A DNA stretch of 64,000 bases from Dryococelus australis (taxonomy: Eukaryota > Arthropoda > Insecta > Phasmatodea > Phasmatidae): the NCBI GenBank assembly GCA_029891345.1, contig CM057006.1:42197056-42261055 (forward strand). Reading direction: 5' to 3'. Positions within the stretch are counted from its first letter, which is position 1. Each line of letters starts with the position of its first letter. The position numbers and the translations under genes were made by a program. Positions 32,155 to 41,756 of the stretch are shown here, piece by piece. The notes under the pieces were generated by a model that searched no databases, was not told where the DNA came from, and worked only from the letters and a program-made list of their open reading frames with translations.

Positions 32155-33299
32155 CTTGGCAACACTTTGTACGGGGTCTGTCTCTGGACCCACGCCGAGC
32201 TGAAGCCATCAAAATGCAGCCTAGTGTGCAGCTCGTCGCCTCCCTACTTAACACTCGGCCTCCGGCGACTGTATCTTTTGTTTGTTTATTTTATTGCATC
32301 CGTAAAATCTTCTTTCAATACATATCTGTACAAATATATTGGACAAGTCAAATTACAGTATGCAAATTTTATACACTGGACATAGTAAACACATATATAC
32401 ATGTCAGATATCACGAAAACACATCATATCTTTCTTCGTAATGTGACTAACCATCTTCCAACATGCTGTGGGCGTCATCGTTTTGCTGAAACAGAAAAAA
32501 AAGAGAACGAAAAAACCGGAACAAGAAATGTGTACAATGACATGTTATACGGTAATTGCCTAATATGTGTAGTTTTAGATATTCATCTACGCTATAAAAT
32601 GCACATTCAATAACATTTCAGGTTAGTCATATACGTGTAATTTATTAGGACCTCCCTCGCCAATAACTTATATTTAATGTATATCATGATAGTTTAATTA
32701 AATACCAGCTCTGTCTTCATAATTAACATCAGTTTAAATATTAACACCCTAGTACTTATTATAAAACTAGGGGCCCAGTCCGTGACTTTTTTTTTTTAAT
32801 ATTGTCATGTGCCTAGAACAGTGACGATGTTACAAATTTCAAATTTTTATTATCATACAAAGACTGAAAAAAAATAAAATGATGTGAAATTTACTCAACA
32901 TTGGATATAGTCCTATCCACTAAGCCACTGCCGCCCTACTTGGAATCGCTCTATCCACTGGGCCACTGTGGCCCCACTTGGAAATTAACTCAACATTCAA
33001 GCGAGACATTTAAAGTAAACAAATGATATTCCATTACCTTCGTATCTCTATTCAATAATCTGTATGAATTAATACAAAACTTTCATATGGTAAAAAAGTA
33101 ATTTAAAAATTAATTTTTAGGGTAAAAGGTAATGATTGAGTAATCTGATCTTGTTGAAATTCGAACTTGACATGTATTTTACCCTGAGGATTCGCTCTGC
33201 AAAATTTGAAGAACTTCTGTTGAGTTTCAAGGGACTTAGAAGTATTAAATATGGACAGACAAGGCAGAAATCGTCTACTTATATAGTAGGATATTTAAA
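32155..33299. other. AT-rich DNA, no gene recognised
   Basis: Short frames only. Contains the tandem SINE-head-like segment listed separately and a T run at 32788-32798. Confidence 0.45.
32915..32985 (-). repeat. Tandem pair of SINE-head-like (A-box) segments
   Basis: On the - strand two units of about 40 bp read GGGCCACAGTGGCCCAGTGG-ATAGAGC and GGGCGGCAGTGGCTTAGTGG-ATAGGA, matching the 5' head of SINE family A without the B-box or body. Probably an aborted or unequal-recombination product. Confidence 0.6.
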
Positions 33300-33655
33300 A
33301 AAAATCTCTGACGGCCCCGTGACTCAGAGCGGTTAATAATACAGCGGTGAAACAGCCGCTTATTCCACGAACTCCAACCTCACACACCAGCAAAAACAAC
33401 GTCACTTGCCAGCAACGCGCTGGGACGTCGTTGGCCAATGAGCGCCTAGTGGAGTGGTCTCGAGAGCCGTTGAGGGTGTGCGGCGAGTTGCCTATAGAGC
33501 GGTCCCGCAGAGAATAGGGGGGGAGGGGGTAGATCCCCGGGAACCAGCGGCATCGTCCGGCACGATCCCGGGCGCGACCCCGGCCGGGAATCGAACCCGA
33601 TTGGCCTAGGTGGGAGGAGAGTATTCTGCCCACTGCACCACCGCGGCCCCCTATC
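33300..33655 (-). mobile_element. tRNA-derived SINE (family A), longer variant
   Basis: On the - strand: GGGGGCCGCGGTGGTGCAGT head, B-box GGGTTCGATTCCCGG, then GCCGGACGATGCCGCTGG and CCGGGGATCTACCCCCTCCC body, then a tail unlike the other copies (to about 33300). The 33445-33655 part is certain; the outer tail limit is approximate. Confidence 0.75.
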
Positions 33656-33764
33656 AGCTTTACGTGTATTGAGAACCTCCAATATTTAAGCCGTCGCTAA
33701 TTCTATTTTGGACACAGGGTTGCACTGCAAGCAGTTTTTTTTTTTTTTTTCGAGCGTGGTAACA

Positions 33765-34309
33765 GATAGGTGCTGACACCAGGCTTAATTTTGACCTTAA
33801 GCCACATTTTTTCCTTTCAGTTATTTCTTATCCTTTAACCACCTTAGGGCCGCGGTGGCTGAGCGGTTAGACTGGTCGCCTCCCACCAAGGCGAACCGGG
33901 CTCAATCCCCGGACGGGTCATCGGATTTTGCATGTATGAATCGTGCCGGACGATGTCGCTGGTCGTCATGTTTTCTCGGGGATCGCCCGTTTCCCCCGCC
34001 CTTTCATTCCGGCGCGCGCTGCTCCATATTCACCTCAATCACCAACATCGGCTCTCAAGACCTCGCTGTTAAGAGCCTCCCAAATCTCATCGCTCACTCA
34101 CTCTAACCACCTTCTTAAATACATTTTACCATTCAACTAATAAACACAGTGTGTGCAATCCACCATACTCGGAAGTTTACGTCGAAGGTTAAAATAAGAT
34201 ATATTTATTGACTATTAAATATATCTTTATTTTCAATATATTTCAAATATATCTATATTCAAAATGAGAGTGCTCTCAAAAGTGGTCACCCAACCATGCA
34301 TAGCCTATA
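33765..34309 (+). mobile_element. MITE family 1, short form, copy 5, split by a SINE
   Basis: CACATTTTTTCCTTTCAG and ATCCTTTAACCACCTT lie before the SINE; ACCACCTTCTTAAATACA, ATACTCGGAAGTTTACGTCG and a degenerate end GGTCACCCAACCATGCATAG after it. The left terminus is degenerate, and the left border is approximate. Confidence 0.75.
33846..34103 (+). mobile_element. tRNA-derived SINE (family A) with 10-bp target duplication
   Basis: 258 bp, flanked by TAACCACCTT at 33836-33845 and 34104-34113. The head AGGGCCGCGGTGGCTGAGCG contains the A-box TGGCTGAGCGG; the B-box is degenerate (GGCTCAATCCCCGG). The body has GCCGGACGATGTCGCTGG, TTCTCGGGGATCGCCCGTTT, GGCGCGCGCTGCTCCATATT and CATCGGCTCTCAAGACCTCG. 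The exact duplication defines both borders and shows LINE-type retroposition. Confidence 0.93.
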
Positions 34310-34959
34310 GTTGAGCGAGTAAAAATGAATTAAATATCTGTGATGGTATTTACACGAATTCGTAAAAGGAATTACCGTGTCGTGTCGTCTCACTGAAGAT
34401 GGCGCGTTAAAACTGGCGGGAAAAATGAGCAGTTTTTCCCTTCTTCTTAGGAGTCTTCAGTGGCTGTCTGTGACGTAGTGCAAGGTTTTGACATACATAC
34501 GCCCACTCGTTCAGGTCGTTGCCCAAAACAGTGAAACAGGACAGAAAAGATGAACAGTATTGGTATCTGTGTAGGTGGCTTCATGTATTGTGAATTATAG
34601 TGTTTATTGCAGCTAGCTTAGTTGTTAATTGTTTGTGAGAAAGTGAATACTTTTCAAGTGCTACTGTTGTTGCAACAATTGAGTAATAATAGGCTAGTAA
34701 TAATAATAATATAATGTGAAAATATGTGTGTGTGTTTTTTATTTGGTGGGATATATTTTGTGAAATGTTATATGGTGATGATATTCACCTAAGCCCACTT
34801 ACAGATAGTTGACATAACGTAAGACGACCAAACTTAATCTAACCTAACCTTCTTCCCAGAAAGAAATGAAACTTTTAAGGTTGTTATATGTTACCGCTCA
34901 AGCAATTTTACACATTAGGGAATGGTGAGGGATTTGGCCAGCACCTATGCTAAGGAATT
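34310..34959. other. No gene recognised
   Basis: AT-rich with an AATAATAAT-rich patch near 34683-34713; nothing else identified. Confidence 0.45.
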
Positions 34960-35066
34960 ACTTTTGTTTTCGCGTATGGTGATTTCTGAAAACCCTGGAA
35001 AATCAAAATCGGGATTGCCGGGCCGAGAATCGAACCCGGGTCGCACTTAATTTCTAGCGATGGCCT
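34960..35066 (-). mobile_element. Partial tRNA-derived SINE
   Basis: On the - strand GCGACCCGGGTTCGATTCTC carries a B-box (GGTTCGATTCT), followed by GGCCCGGCAATCCCGATTTT and a CAGGGTTTTCAGAAATCACC segment. The A-box head is missing or unrecognisable, so it may belong to a different subfamily. Confidence 0.6.
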
Positions 35067-35411
35067 TTTTTTTTTTTTGTACTTATGCACATGATGCTTT
35101 ACAAGGTCTTGTTTTTATCCTCTTGGCATCCAGATATATTTGCCAGGTTGTGATGTCCAAAGGTTCCAAAATGATCGGTTTGCCCGTTTCCACAAAGTAA
35201 TCGCAGTGCCGAACGTTTACAGCACTAGGGGAAAATATATCGGACTTTGGTCGTTCAAGTTTAGATATTTACCAGAAAATGTATGACACATTCTCGAGCT
35301 GTTTTGATGGCTACGATGTTGTAAGCTGGATTTACCTGATCGCTGTACACATGTATCTTCATCCTTCTTGAATGTTTGTGTACATCACCAATTCATGCGA
35401 CTCGGAGTGAG
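35067..35411. other. No gene recognised
   Basis: A T run at 35067-35079, then mixed sequence without motif or repeat match. Confidence 0.4.
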
Positions 35412-35805
35412 TAGGAACGTTAATGCTGGGTTTCACTCCTTTTTGCAGAAATTATTCGTTTTTGCGTCATAATCTCGGATTCGTAGTAATTACTGACAAT
35501 GTACAATTAAAGAAAATTTACATCTTAAGAGTTGTTTAATGTATTTGTGCGTAATTTTAAAGGTTGTGTGAACTTGCAAAAAGTCGAGAACATATTTATG
35601 TGTTATTAGTAAGTTCTCGACTCTTTGCGATAAGCAGATAACACACAATTTTACATACGCGCAAAATTATTGAACAACTCGTAAGATGCTAATTTTCTGT
35701 GATCGTACATTCTTAGTAATTACCACGAATCTGAAATTATGACGTGAAAAAGAAGAATTTCTACAAAAAGGTTTTTAAGTGGAACTTTAAGGTTTGCCCT
35801 TTTAT
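35412..35805. repeat. Long near-perfect palindrome (fold-back element), about 390 bp
   Basis: Matching inverted strings run almost the whole length: TTTTTGCAGAAATTATTC / GAATTTCTACAAAAAGG, GTCATAATCTCGGATTCG / ACGAATCTGAAATTATGACG, GTAGTAATTACT / AGTAATTACCA, and at the core CAAAAAGTCGAGAAC / GTTCTCGACTCTTTG with a loop of only about 20 nt near 35592-35612. A transcript could fold into one long hairpin. Confidence 0.85.
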
Positions 35806-36203
35806 TCGGCGTTCAACGAACCTTTTTATGTACTAATTTGGCGGGTGGCGTCGTCGTTTACGGTCTCTGTAACGTTGCAAACAATAAATTGCCTTGAGCT
35901 GGAGATAAACCACGTCGATAGCATTTGTTAAAGAGCACTATTTTGTCGACTAAAGAGCAACATTCATTTTCAGCGACTGCTATAACTGTTTTAAGAGGAT
36001 CGAGTTGCCGGAAAACGTTCTCTGGCCAGACCTTGCAGTCAGCGTTTAACCGTGTGGGCCTGGAAGCAAGGAAATGTATGTTGTAACAAAACTAATGACG
36101 AAATTCGTCTGGCAGTTTAAAACGTGGCATTGTTTTAAAAGGTCGTGTAGGAGATTATATTTGTGAATAAAAATACGCGCGCTTTAAATCTCGTTGTGGT
36201 GAC
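35806..36203. other. No gene recognised
   Basis: Mixed sequence without recognisable exon or repeat match. Confidence 0.4.
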
Positions 36204-36447
36204 GGTGTCGCGGTGGTTCAGTGGTTAAACTGCTCGCCTCCCACCAAGGTGAACCGGATTCGATTCCCGGCTTGGTCACTCCCGGATTTTCGCATGTGGA
36301 TGTCGTGACGGGTGATTCCGCCGGTCGGCGGGTTTTCTCGGGGATCTCCCGTTTCTCCCGCACCTCTCACTCCGGCGCTGCTCCATACTCATCTCGCTTC
36401 GCCCTCATCGGCTCTCAAGCACTTCCAGCTTACAAATCGCTTACCCA
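36204..36447 (+). mobile_element. tRNA-derived SINE (family A)
   Basis: Head GGTGTCGCGGTGGTTCAGTG with A-box TGGTTCAGTGG, CTCGCCTCCCACCAAGG, B-box GGATTCGATTCCCGG. Body GTGACGGGTGATTCCGCCGG, TTTCTCGGGGATCTCCCGTT, GCGCTGCTCCATACTCATCT and CATCGGCTCTCAAG. Borders approximate; no clear target duplication. Confidence 0.88.
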
Positions 36448-36490
36448 CAGGGATGATAATTAGGTATTGAGCCACGAAGTGTGTACCACT

Positions 36491-36908
36491 ATAGGCTGTT
36501 CACGGTAAGATGAGCACTTTTGAAAGCCCTGCTTTAAGACCTATTAGTATACACGTTGTGTATTCTTCCGCGTTATATAAAATTAACATAGCCATGGGCC
36601 TCATCACTTAGTCACGCGTCGGCGAAGTGAAACTGTGAATTTATAAGAAAAGTAAATATTTTAAAAATCTACTTATTTCTACACTTCGATGCATTAAAAA
36701 ACCAGAAAACGCAAGAAATAATATAAGTCATCACAAATGTTTATCTAACACTTTTTATTCGACTTAAGATATGGAACTACTTTCCTTCCATCGTTACCAA
36801 CTTTACTGGGCGCATGTCACTAGTGTGCCCGTTAAAATAAATGCAGGTAGGAGCAGCGAAATTTTTCTAAGGTTGATTTCGAAAGTGCTCACTTTATTGT
36901 GAACAGCT
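36491..36908 (-). mobile_element. MITE family 1, long form, copy 7 (reverse)
   Basis: ATAGGCTGTTCACGGTAAGA start, AGTCACGCGTCGGCGAAGTG and TTCGACTTAAGATATGGAAC inside, CACTTTATTGTGAACAGCT end. Confidence 0.88.
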
Positions 36909-36940
36909 GCAAAAAAATCTTCCTATGCGTAATATTCTTA

Positions 36941-37360
36941 AAGGCTGTTCACGATAAAGTGATCAATTTTGAAATTAACCTTATAAATAGTCACTGTGCC
37001 TGTATACATATATTTTAATAGGCGCGTTGAATGGCATACGCCCAGTAAAGTTAGTAACGATGGATGGAAAGTAGTTCCATTTCTTAAGACGAATAAAATG
37101 TGTTATAGGTTACCATTTGTGATGACTTAAATTTTGTATTTTGCTTTTTTCTTTTTTAATGCATCGAAGGGCAAAAATGAGCAAATTTGTAAAATATTTA
37201 CTTTTCTAGAAATTTCACACTTTTACTTGACCGACGCATGAATAAAGTGATGGGACCCACGCCAATGTAAATGTTACATAAGGTGGAAGAACACAACGCG
37301 CGCACAAGTAGATCTTAAGGATGGCTCTCAAAAGTGCACATTTTACGGTGTACAGTCTAG
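36941..37360 (+). mobile_element. MITE family 1, long form, copy 8
   Basis: AAGGCTGTTCACGATAAAGT start after TA, end TTTTACGGTGTACAGTCTA. It lies 32 bp from the preceding reverse copy, so the pair forms an inverted repeat of about 870 bp. Confidence 0.88.
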
Positions 37361-37439
37361 GTATAATAAGTATGGACATTACGCATATCGTTTACACTGG
37401 GTCTGAAATGGTTGATGTGGGTCTAACCAAGGAGATGAA

Positions 37440-38115
37440 GGAAGCTGCGGGCGGCGATGGCAGAGGGCTCTTCCGGGGGCGGTGCCAACCAGGTAGCTGC
37501 CAGTTGGTACCGAAACGTGTTCATCTGTCGTTGGGACGGATCATTCATGTCGGGGAAAATCAGACCTTTTAGAAGGTTTCAGGGAAATTCAGGGGGGAGG
37601 GGGGAGGTGAGTTTTCAGGGGTTGTCCTGCGTCCTGCGGCAGGAAGCATGCCATGCTATGGCGCTCCCTCCGTCTGTCTCTCTCCAACTGAACATCTGAT
37701 TGCGGCGTCGGAGCTGGGTGGCCGCCGGCGCTGGCGGCGGGATCGTGGAGGTGGGGCGGGGAGGGGCGGTGAGAGAGTTATGTGCGGCGAACAGGAAATT
37801 ACGTCTACGGAAGTCCGGGCGTTTGTTGTCCGCGGCAAGACGCGCGCGTGCGCGCACTGAATCACGCGACGTTTCCAAGAGCCGAGAGGTTTTCGCGGGG
37901 GCGCTTGGGGGTGGTTGTGGGACGGGATTTTGGTGCGAGCGGGTTGTCGAGGGTTTTGGTTGGGGGGGGGGGGGACGCACCCCGCGCGAGGCGCGAAAAT
38001 TATTGCGTCGCCCGCAGCTGGCGGGGAGAGGGCCATTACCCAGGGCTGGAGAGGCCCGCCGCGCGGCTTTGCAGGCAGGGCTGTGTGCCAGTGCGCTGGC
38101 AACACGCCCACCACT
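37440..38115. other. CpG-rich, G-skewed block
   Basis: The most GC-rich part of the window, with GGCGGCGGGATCG, GCGCGCGTGCGCGCAC (37835-37855), a G run of about 12 at 37961-37973 and many CpGs. All frames stay open because stop codons are rare, so several overlapping frames mean little. It could be a CpG island / alternative promoter or a GC-rich repeat; no TATA or exon border was identified. Confidence 0.4.
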
Positions 38116-38119
38116 ACTG

Positions 38120-38670
38120 CGCGTTCTGAAAACATGCCCGCAAGCACATTACGTTCCGAAAACTTGTCCGCAAGTACAGCATGTCACGAAAACATGTCCG
38201 TAAGAAGACACCTCGAAAATAAACTTGCGTGTAGAGAACATCCCGAAGACACACTCGCGAGAATAGGACGTTCCGAAGACACTCGCGAATAGAGAATGTC
38301 CCGAAAACACACCCACAAGTACAGAACGTCCCGGAAATACGTTCACAAATATAGTACCTCCCGTAAACATGCCCACAAATGCAGGACGCCCCGAGAATAT
38401 GTATACACGTACAGGTGTCCAGAAACTTGCCTACACGTACAGAATGTCCCAGAAACATGTCGACACGTACACGCTGTTCCAGAAACATGTCTACACATAC
38501 ATGATGCCTAGAAACATGTCTACACGTACATGATGTCCAGAAAACGTCTATACGTACAGGTTGTCCCAAAAAATATATACGTACAGGTTGTCCCAAAAAA
38601 TATGTTCACACATATAGATGCCCCGAAAAATGTGTTTACACATACAGAATGCTCCGAAAAATATGTTTAC
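38120..38670. repeat. 30-bp minisatellite, first part
   Basis: About 18 degenerate units of about 30 bp with the core CCCAGAAACATGTCTACACG-TACAG (for example near 38446, 38476, 38507). Because 30 is a multiple of 3 it encodes 10-residue repeats on + (RTSRKYVHKY-like, PETCLHVQNV-like) and on - (TCRHVSRHHV-like). It continues beyond the interruption at 39395-39480. Confidence 0.85.
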
Positions 38671-39394
38671 TGTAGTGCCACGGGCACTCCGCAAGCATTC
38701 CAGTTCAGAGAGCGAACATTTTAGTGAAGTTCTGCTTTGCCTGCAACAGGAAGCTGTATCCGTTATAGTACTACCTGCGGTGACTACGATAGCTAACCAC
38801 GTTTGACGGGAAATACGTCCTGTTATTCACGTTATTTTCGTCCCATGACTCCTGGAATCACGTGCTGTATCACGCGCTATTTTCCCGTCACATGATTTCA
38901 ATACCCCACTTTGGGGCCGTGCGCAAAGTTCCAGTTCATTGGTTGTCGCCCTAACCTTGCTCTCTCATTGGTTGGCGACTCTTCTCGCCCTGACTTCTCA
39001 TTGGTGAGAGACTGCTCATGCGCGACTTCTTGGTGGAGGGAGACCTCTCCCCACTACACTCATGTTGCTTTATTATGCCATGCACGGCCTGAGGAAGAGA
39101 GACTTCAGCAGAGGACACCAGAGACTCCACATCACCGCCTGGGACGACTCGCCTGAGCTGCGCTGAGACTCCACTCTCCTTCACCACCGCAATCACATAA
39201 TGTTATTGCTTCCATTGCCGTTATTAGTTTATTTTATATTAACAATTCCCATGTCGTTTTCCGCCACATCGCCAAGTAAGTAAATGTATAAGTAAAACTG
39301 TAACAGTTTCAGTGTTTGATTTAATTAAAAGTCTTACATTGACTTAGAGTATTTCTTATTGAGCGGTTGTGCTCAGCCCTAGACCGCTCGGGCA
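38671..39394 (+). mobile_element. Candidate solo LTR inserted in the 30-bp minisatellite
   Basis: A 724-bp block that interrupts the 30-bp repeat, beginning TGTAGTGCCACGGGCACTCC and ending AGACCGCTCGGGCA, i.e. TG...CA borders. It contains three CATTGGT (inverted CCAAT) motifs at 38937-39004 and AATTAAAAGTCTTACATTG toward the end. The flanks TTTAC and TATAA are not an exact duplication. No second LTR or internal coding region is seen, hence solo LTR at best. Confidence 0.5.
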
Positions 39395-39480
39395 TATAAA
39401 CTTGCAGGCGTCCCAGAAACAGGTCCACAAGAACAGGATGTTCCGTAAACATGCCCACAAGTGTACGGAACATTCCGAAA
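39395..39480. repeat. 30-bp minisatellite, second part
   Basis: GGCGTCCCAGAAACAGGTCC, GGATGTTCCGTAAACATGCC and GGAACATTCCGAAAGC repeat the 30-bp core of 38120-38670 in the same orientation and run into the microsatellite. Confidence 0.8.
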
Positions 39481-39562
39481 GCACACACACACACATATAT
39501 ATATATTTATTTATTTATTTATTTACACACACACACACACACACACTCGCTCTCTCTCTTTC
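39478..39562. repeat. Compound microsatellite
   Basis: (CA)n, (TA)n, (TTTA)n, (CA)n then (TC)n in succession. Confidence 0.95.
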
Positions 39563-40577
39563 TCTCTTACTCACAGGATGCCCCATTTATCTTGATCACC
39601 CACCATAACTCCGTACTGGGACTCCAAATGAAAAAGTGTTTCATACAAAACTTGTATAATAACTGGAAGGGGGAAAAATACTGCCGGGGAGTCAGCCTTA
39701 CAGCATTATTTATTAGTGAAATACGAGAGTACCATTCTATTAAACAGGTCGCTAGAAACCGCCACAGACATTGGGTTTCGCTAGGGTTCATGAAGACCCG
39801 TAATGTGGTAGTATCCTCGGAGAAAGTTTCGTTGAACATATTTTTGTCTGAAACTGCTATCCTTAAAATTGACGCACTAGGAAGTATTTTCTTTAAAATT
39901 GATTCTCCATTAAACTGCATGTCTTGAGGCTTGATAGGCAGAACCTTCAAGGGCGTTGGACCCCAAAAAATTAATCATTTTATTTTTGTAACAAACGTTG
40001 TTCAACTTGTAAAAAAATTTTACACTTCATAATTTTTTAATAATTTGATGTCAAGTTCAAATTTTTTCTGTCATTACCAAATAACAAACGATATGTAAAA
40101 AGTATTAAATGTGATAAATTTTTGCATATTTTAGCTTCTTTTTTTTAATGTATGATCTGATATTTGGTGCTTACATGTATATCACACGGTAGCCCATGAC
40201 ATGATTTTATTTTGTAATTATTTTTTCAAAGCTCTATATGTCAAAATATACAGGTCAGACACGTACAGAAGTACTCAGCAGTAAACCTTACCACATACTT
40301 TCCCCCAATGAAATTATAGTGTCCCTTGAAGTCCCGTAGCACGACGAGAACTCTGCATTCCAGTTCGATCCCTTGCAAGTAGTGGCGATGACGCACTTTA
40401 TACCCGTGTCACTATAGCCCTTGGTGCCCTTATCGGCCTCATACGCGGAAAATCCCTCCAGGGGGCACTTTAACGGAGAATGTGCAGACTTACATTAACG
40501 ACATTTATGATTTTTTTTTCTTGGTGTTTGTTCACTGCCCCACAGTACGAATCAGTGGCAAGGTTAGTAGCTAGAAC
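39563..40577. other. No gene recognised
   Basis: An overlapping pair of frames at 39567-39950 (both strands) has no domain I know. 39960-40250 is strongly AT-rich. Confidence 0.4.
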
Positions 40578-40829
40578 ATTACCGTGAATAGCCTATAATT
40601 CAAGTTAAAGTGAGCACTTTTGAAGCCCTAGTTACTTTTTCCTTTCAGCCATATTTAATCCTTTAACCACCTTTTTAAATAAATATTCCCATATAAGTAA
40701 TAAACGCAGTGTGTGTATTCTACTGCACGATCAAGTGAACGTATAGAGCAAAAATAAAATGTATTTATTGAGTATTATTTCAAATGAGAGGGCTTTTAAA
40801 AGGTCTCACTTTACCGTGAATGGCCTATA
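40578..40829 (+). mobile_element. MITE family 1, short form, copy 6, next to a right-end fragment
   Basis: 40578-40597 is an isolated right terminus (TTACCGTGAATAGCCTATA). It is followed by a nearly complete short copy: AAGTTAAAGTGAGCACTTTT, TTTAACCACCTTTTTAAATA, TAAACGCAGTGTGTGTATTC and end TTTACCGTGAATGGCCTATA. Confidence 0.85.
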
Positions 40830-41337
40830 CCTAAGGTGGGGTACCCCAGGTAAATGTAATAACAGACTCTAAACTACTTGTCATGATTATTATGTGATGC
40901 TTTGCAATTGTTTTCTGCAGTATGATGTTAAGCCAGCCCACAGAATAATTTGAAATATTCCAGGGACTGAATTATTTAAAATTATAGAGCCTCGCTGAAA
41001 ACAATTAGCAGAGAAACAACAGATGAGTCTTGTAAACGGGTTTCATCGGAACAGCAACTAAACTTCTGTGCCAGCAACAGAATTTTCTGTTAGTCTTTTA
41101 CAGGTCTGTTTTTGTGGGAACAATCAAAATATTATTGTTGAGGTGGTTTTGTTGACGGGAGTATCTATTCTGTAGGAGAAACAGAATGCTCTGCTGTAGG
41201 AACTATATTCATAGTTGTAGATACAATCACTCACAAAACAACATACTGTTTTGTTGCTTTTAGTATCAACTTTAACAATATTTAAATGATACCAACAAAT
41301 ATTCTCAATGCTGTCCCTATATTGACAGCCTAGCTGA
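40830..41337. other. No gene recognised
   Basis: No motif or repeat family recognised. Confidence 0.4.
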
Positions 41338-41756
41338 AGGCTGTTCATGATAAAGTGAGCACTTTTGAAATCGACCTTAGAAAAAGTCACTGCTCCTACC
41401 TGCAAATATTTAAACCGGCGCACTGAGTGGCATGCGCCCAGTACAGTTGGTAACGATGGAGGGAAAATAGTTTCATATCTTAACGGCGAATTAAAATTGT
41501 TAGCTAAACATTTGTGATAACTTGAGTGATTTCTTTTAAGCTTTTTTTTTTTCCGCATCGAAGTGTAAAAATTAACAGATTTGTAACACGTTCACATTTC
41601 GAAATTCCACACTTTTGCCTGACCAAAGCATGAATAAAGTGAAAAGGCCCATGGCAATGTTAATTTTACATAGGGCTGAGGAATTCACAAAGTGCGTACA
41701 AGTAGATCTTTAAGCAAGGCTTTCAGAAGAGTTTATTTTACCGCGAACAGCGTGTA
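41338..41756 (+). mobile_element. MITE family 1, long form, copy 9
   Basis: AGGCTGTTCATGATAAAGTG start, TTAACGGCGAATTAAAAT and GACCAAAGCATGAATAAAG inside, end TTTTACCGCGAACAGCG. Confidence 0.86.

Noticed and set aside
31811-32254. 147-codon - strand frame
   Set aside because: Antisense of the Tc1 transposase block.
33846-33920. tRNA gene
   Set aside because: A- and B-box present, but no acceptor stem; shared long body and target duplication show a SINE. The same holds at 3915-4128, 36204-36447 and 56281-56536.
37656-38203. Several overlapping frames of 115-167 codons
   Set aside because: GC-rich composition removes stop codons in all frames; the frames are mutually overlapping, low-complexity and domain-free.
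38114-38596. 160-codon repetitive - strand frame (possible tandem-repeat protein)
   Set aside because: Explained by the 30-bp minisatellite, which is open on both strands.
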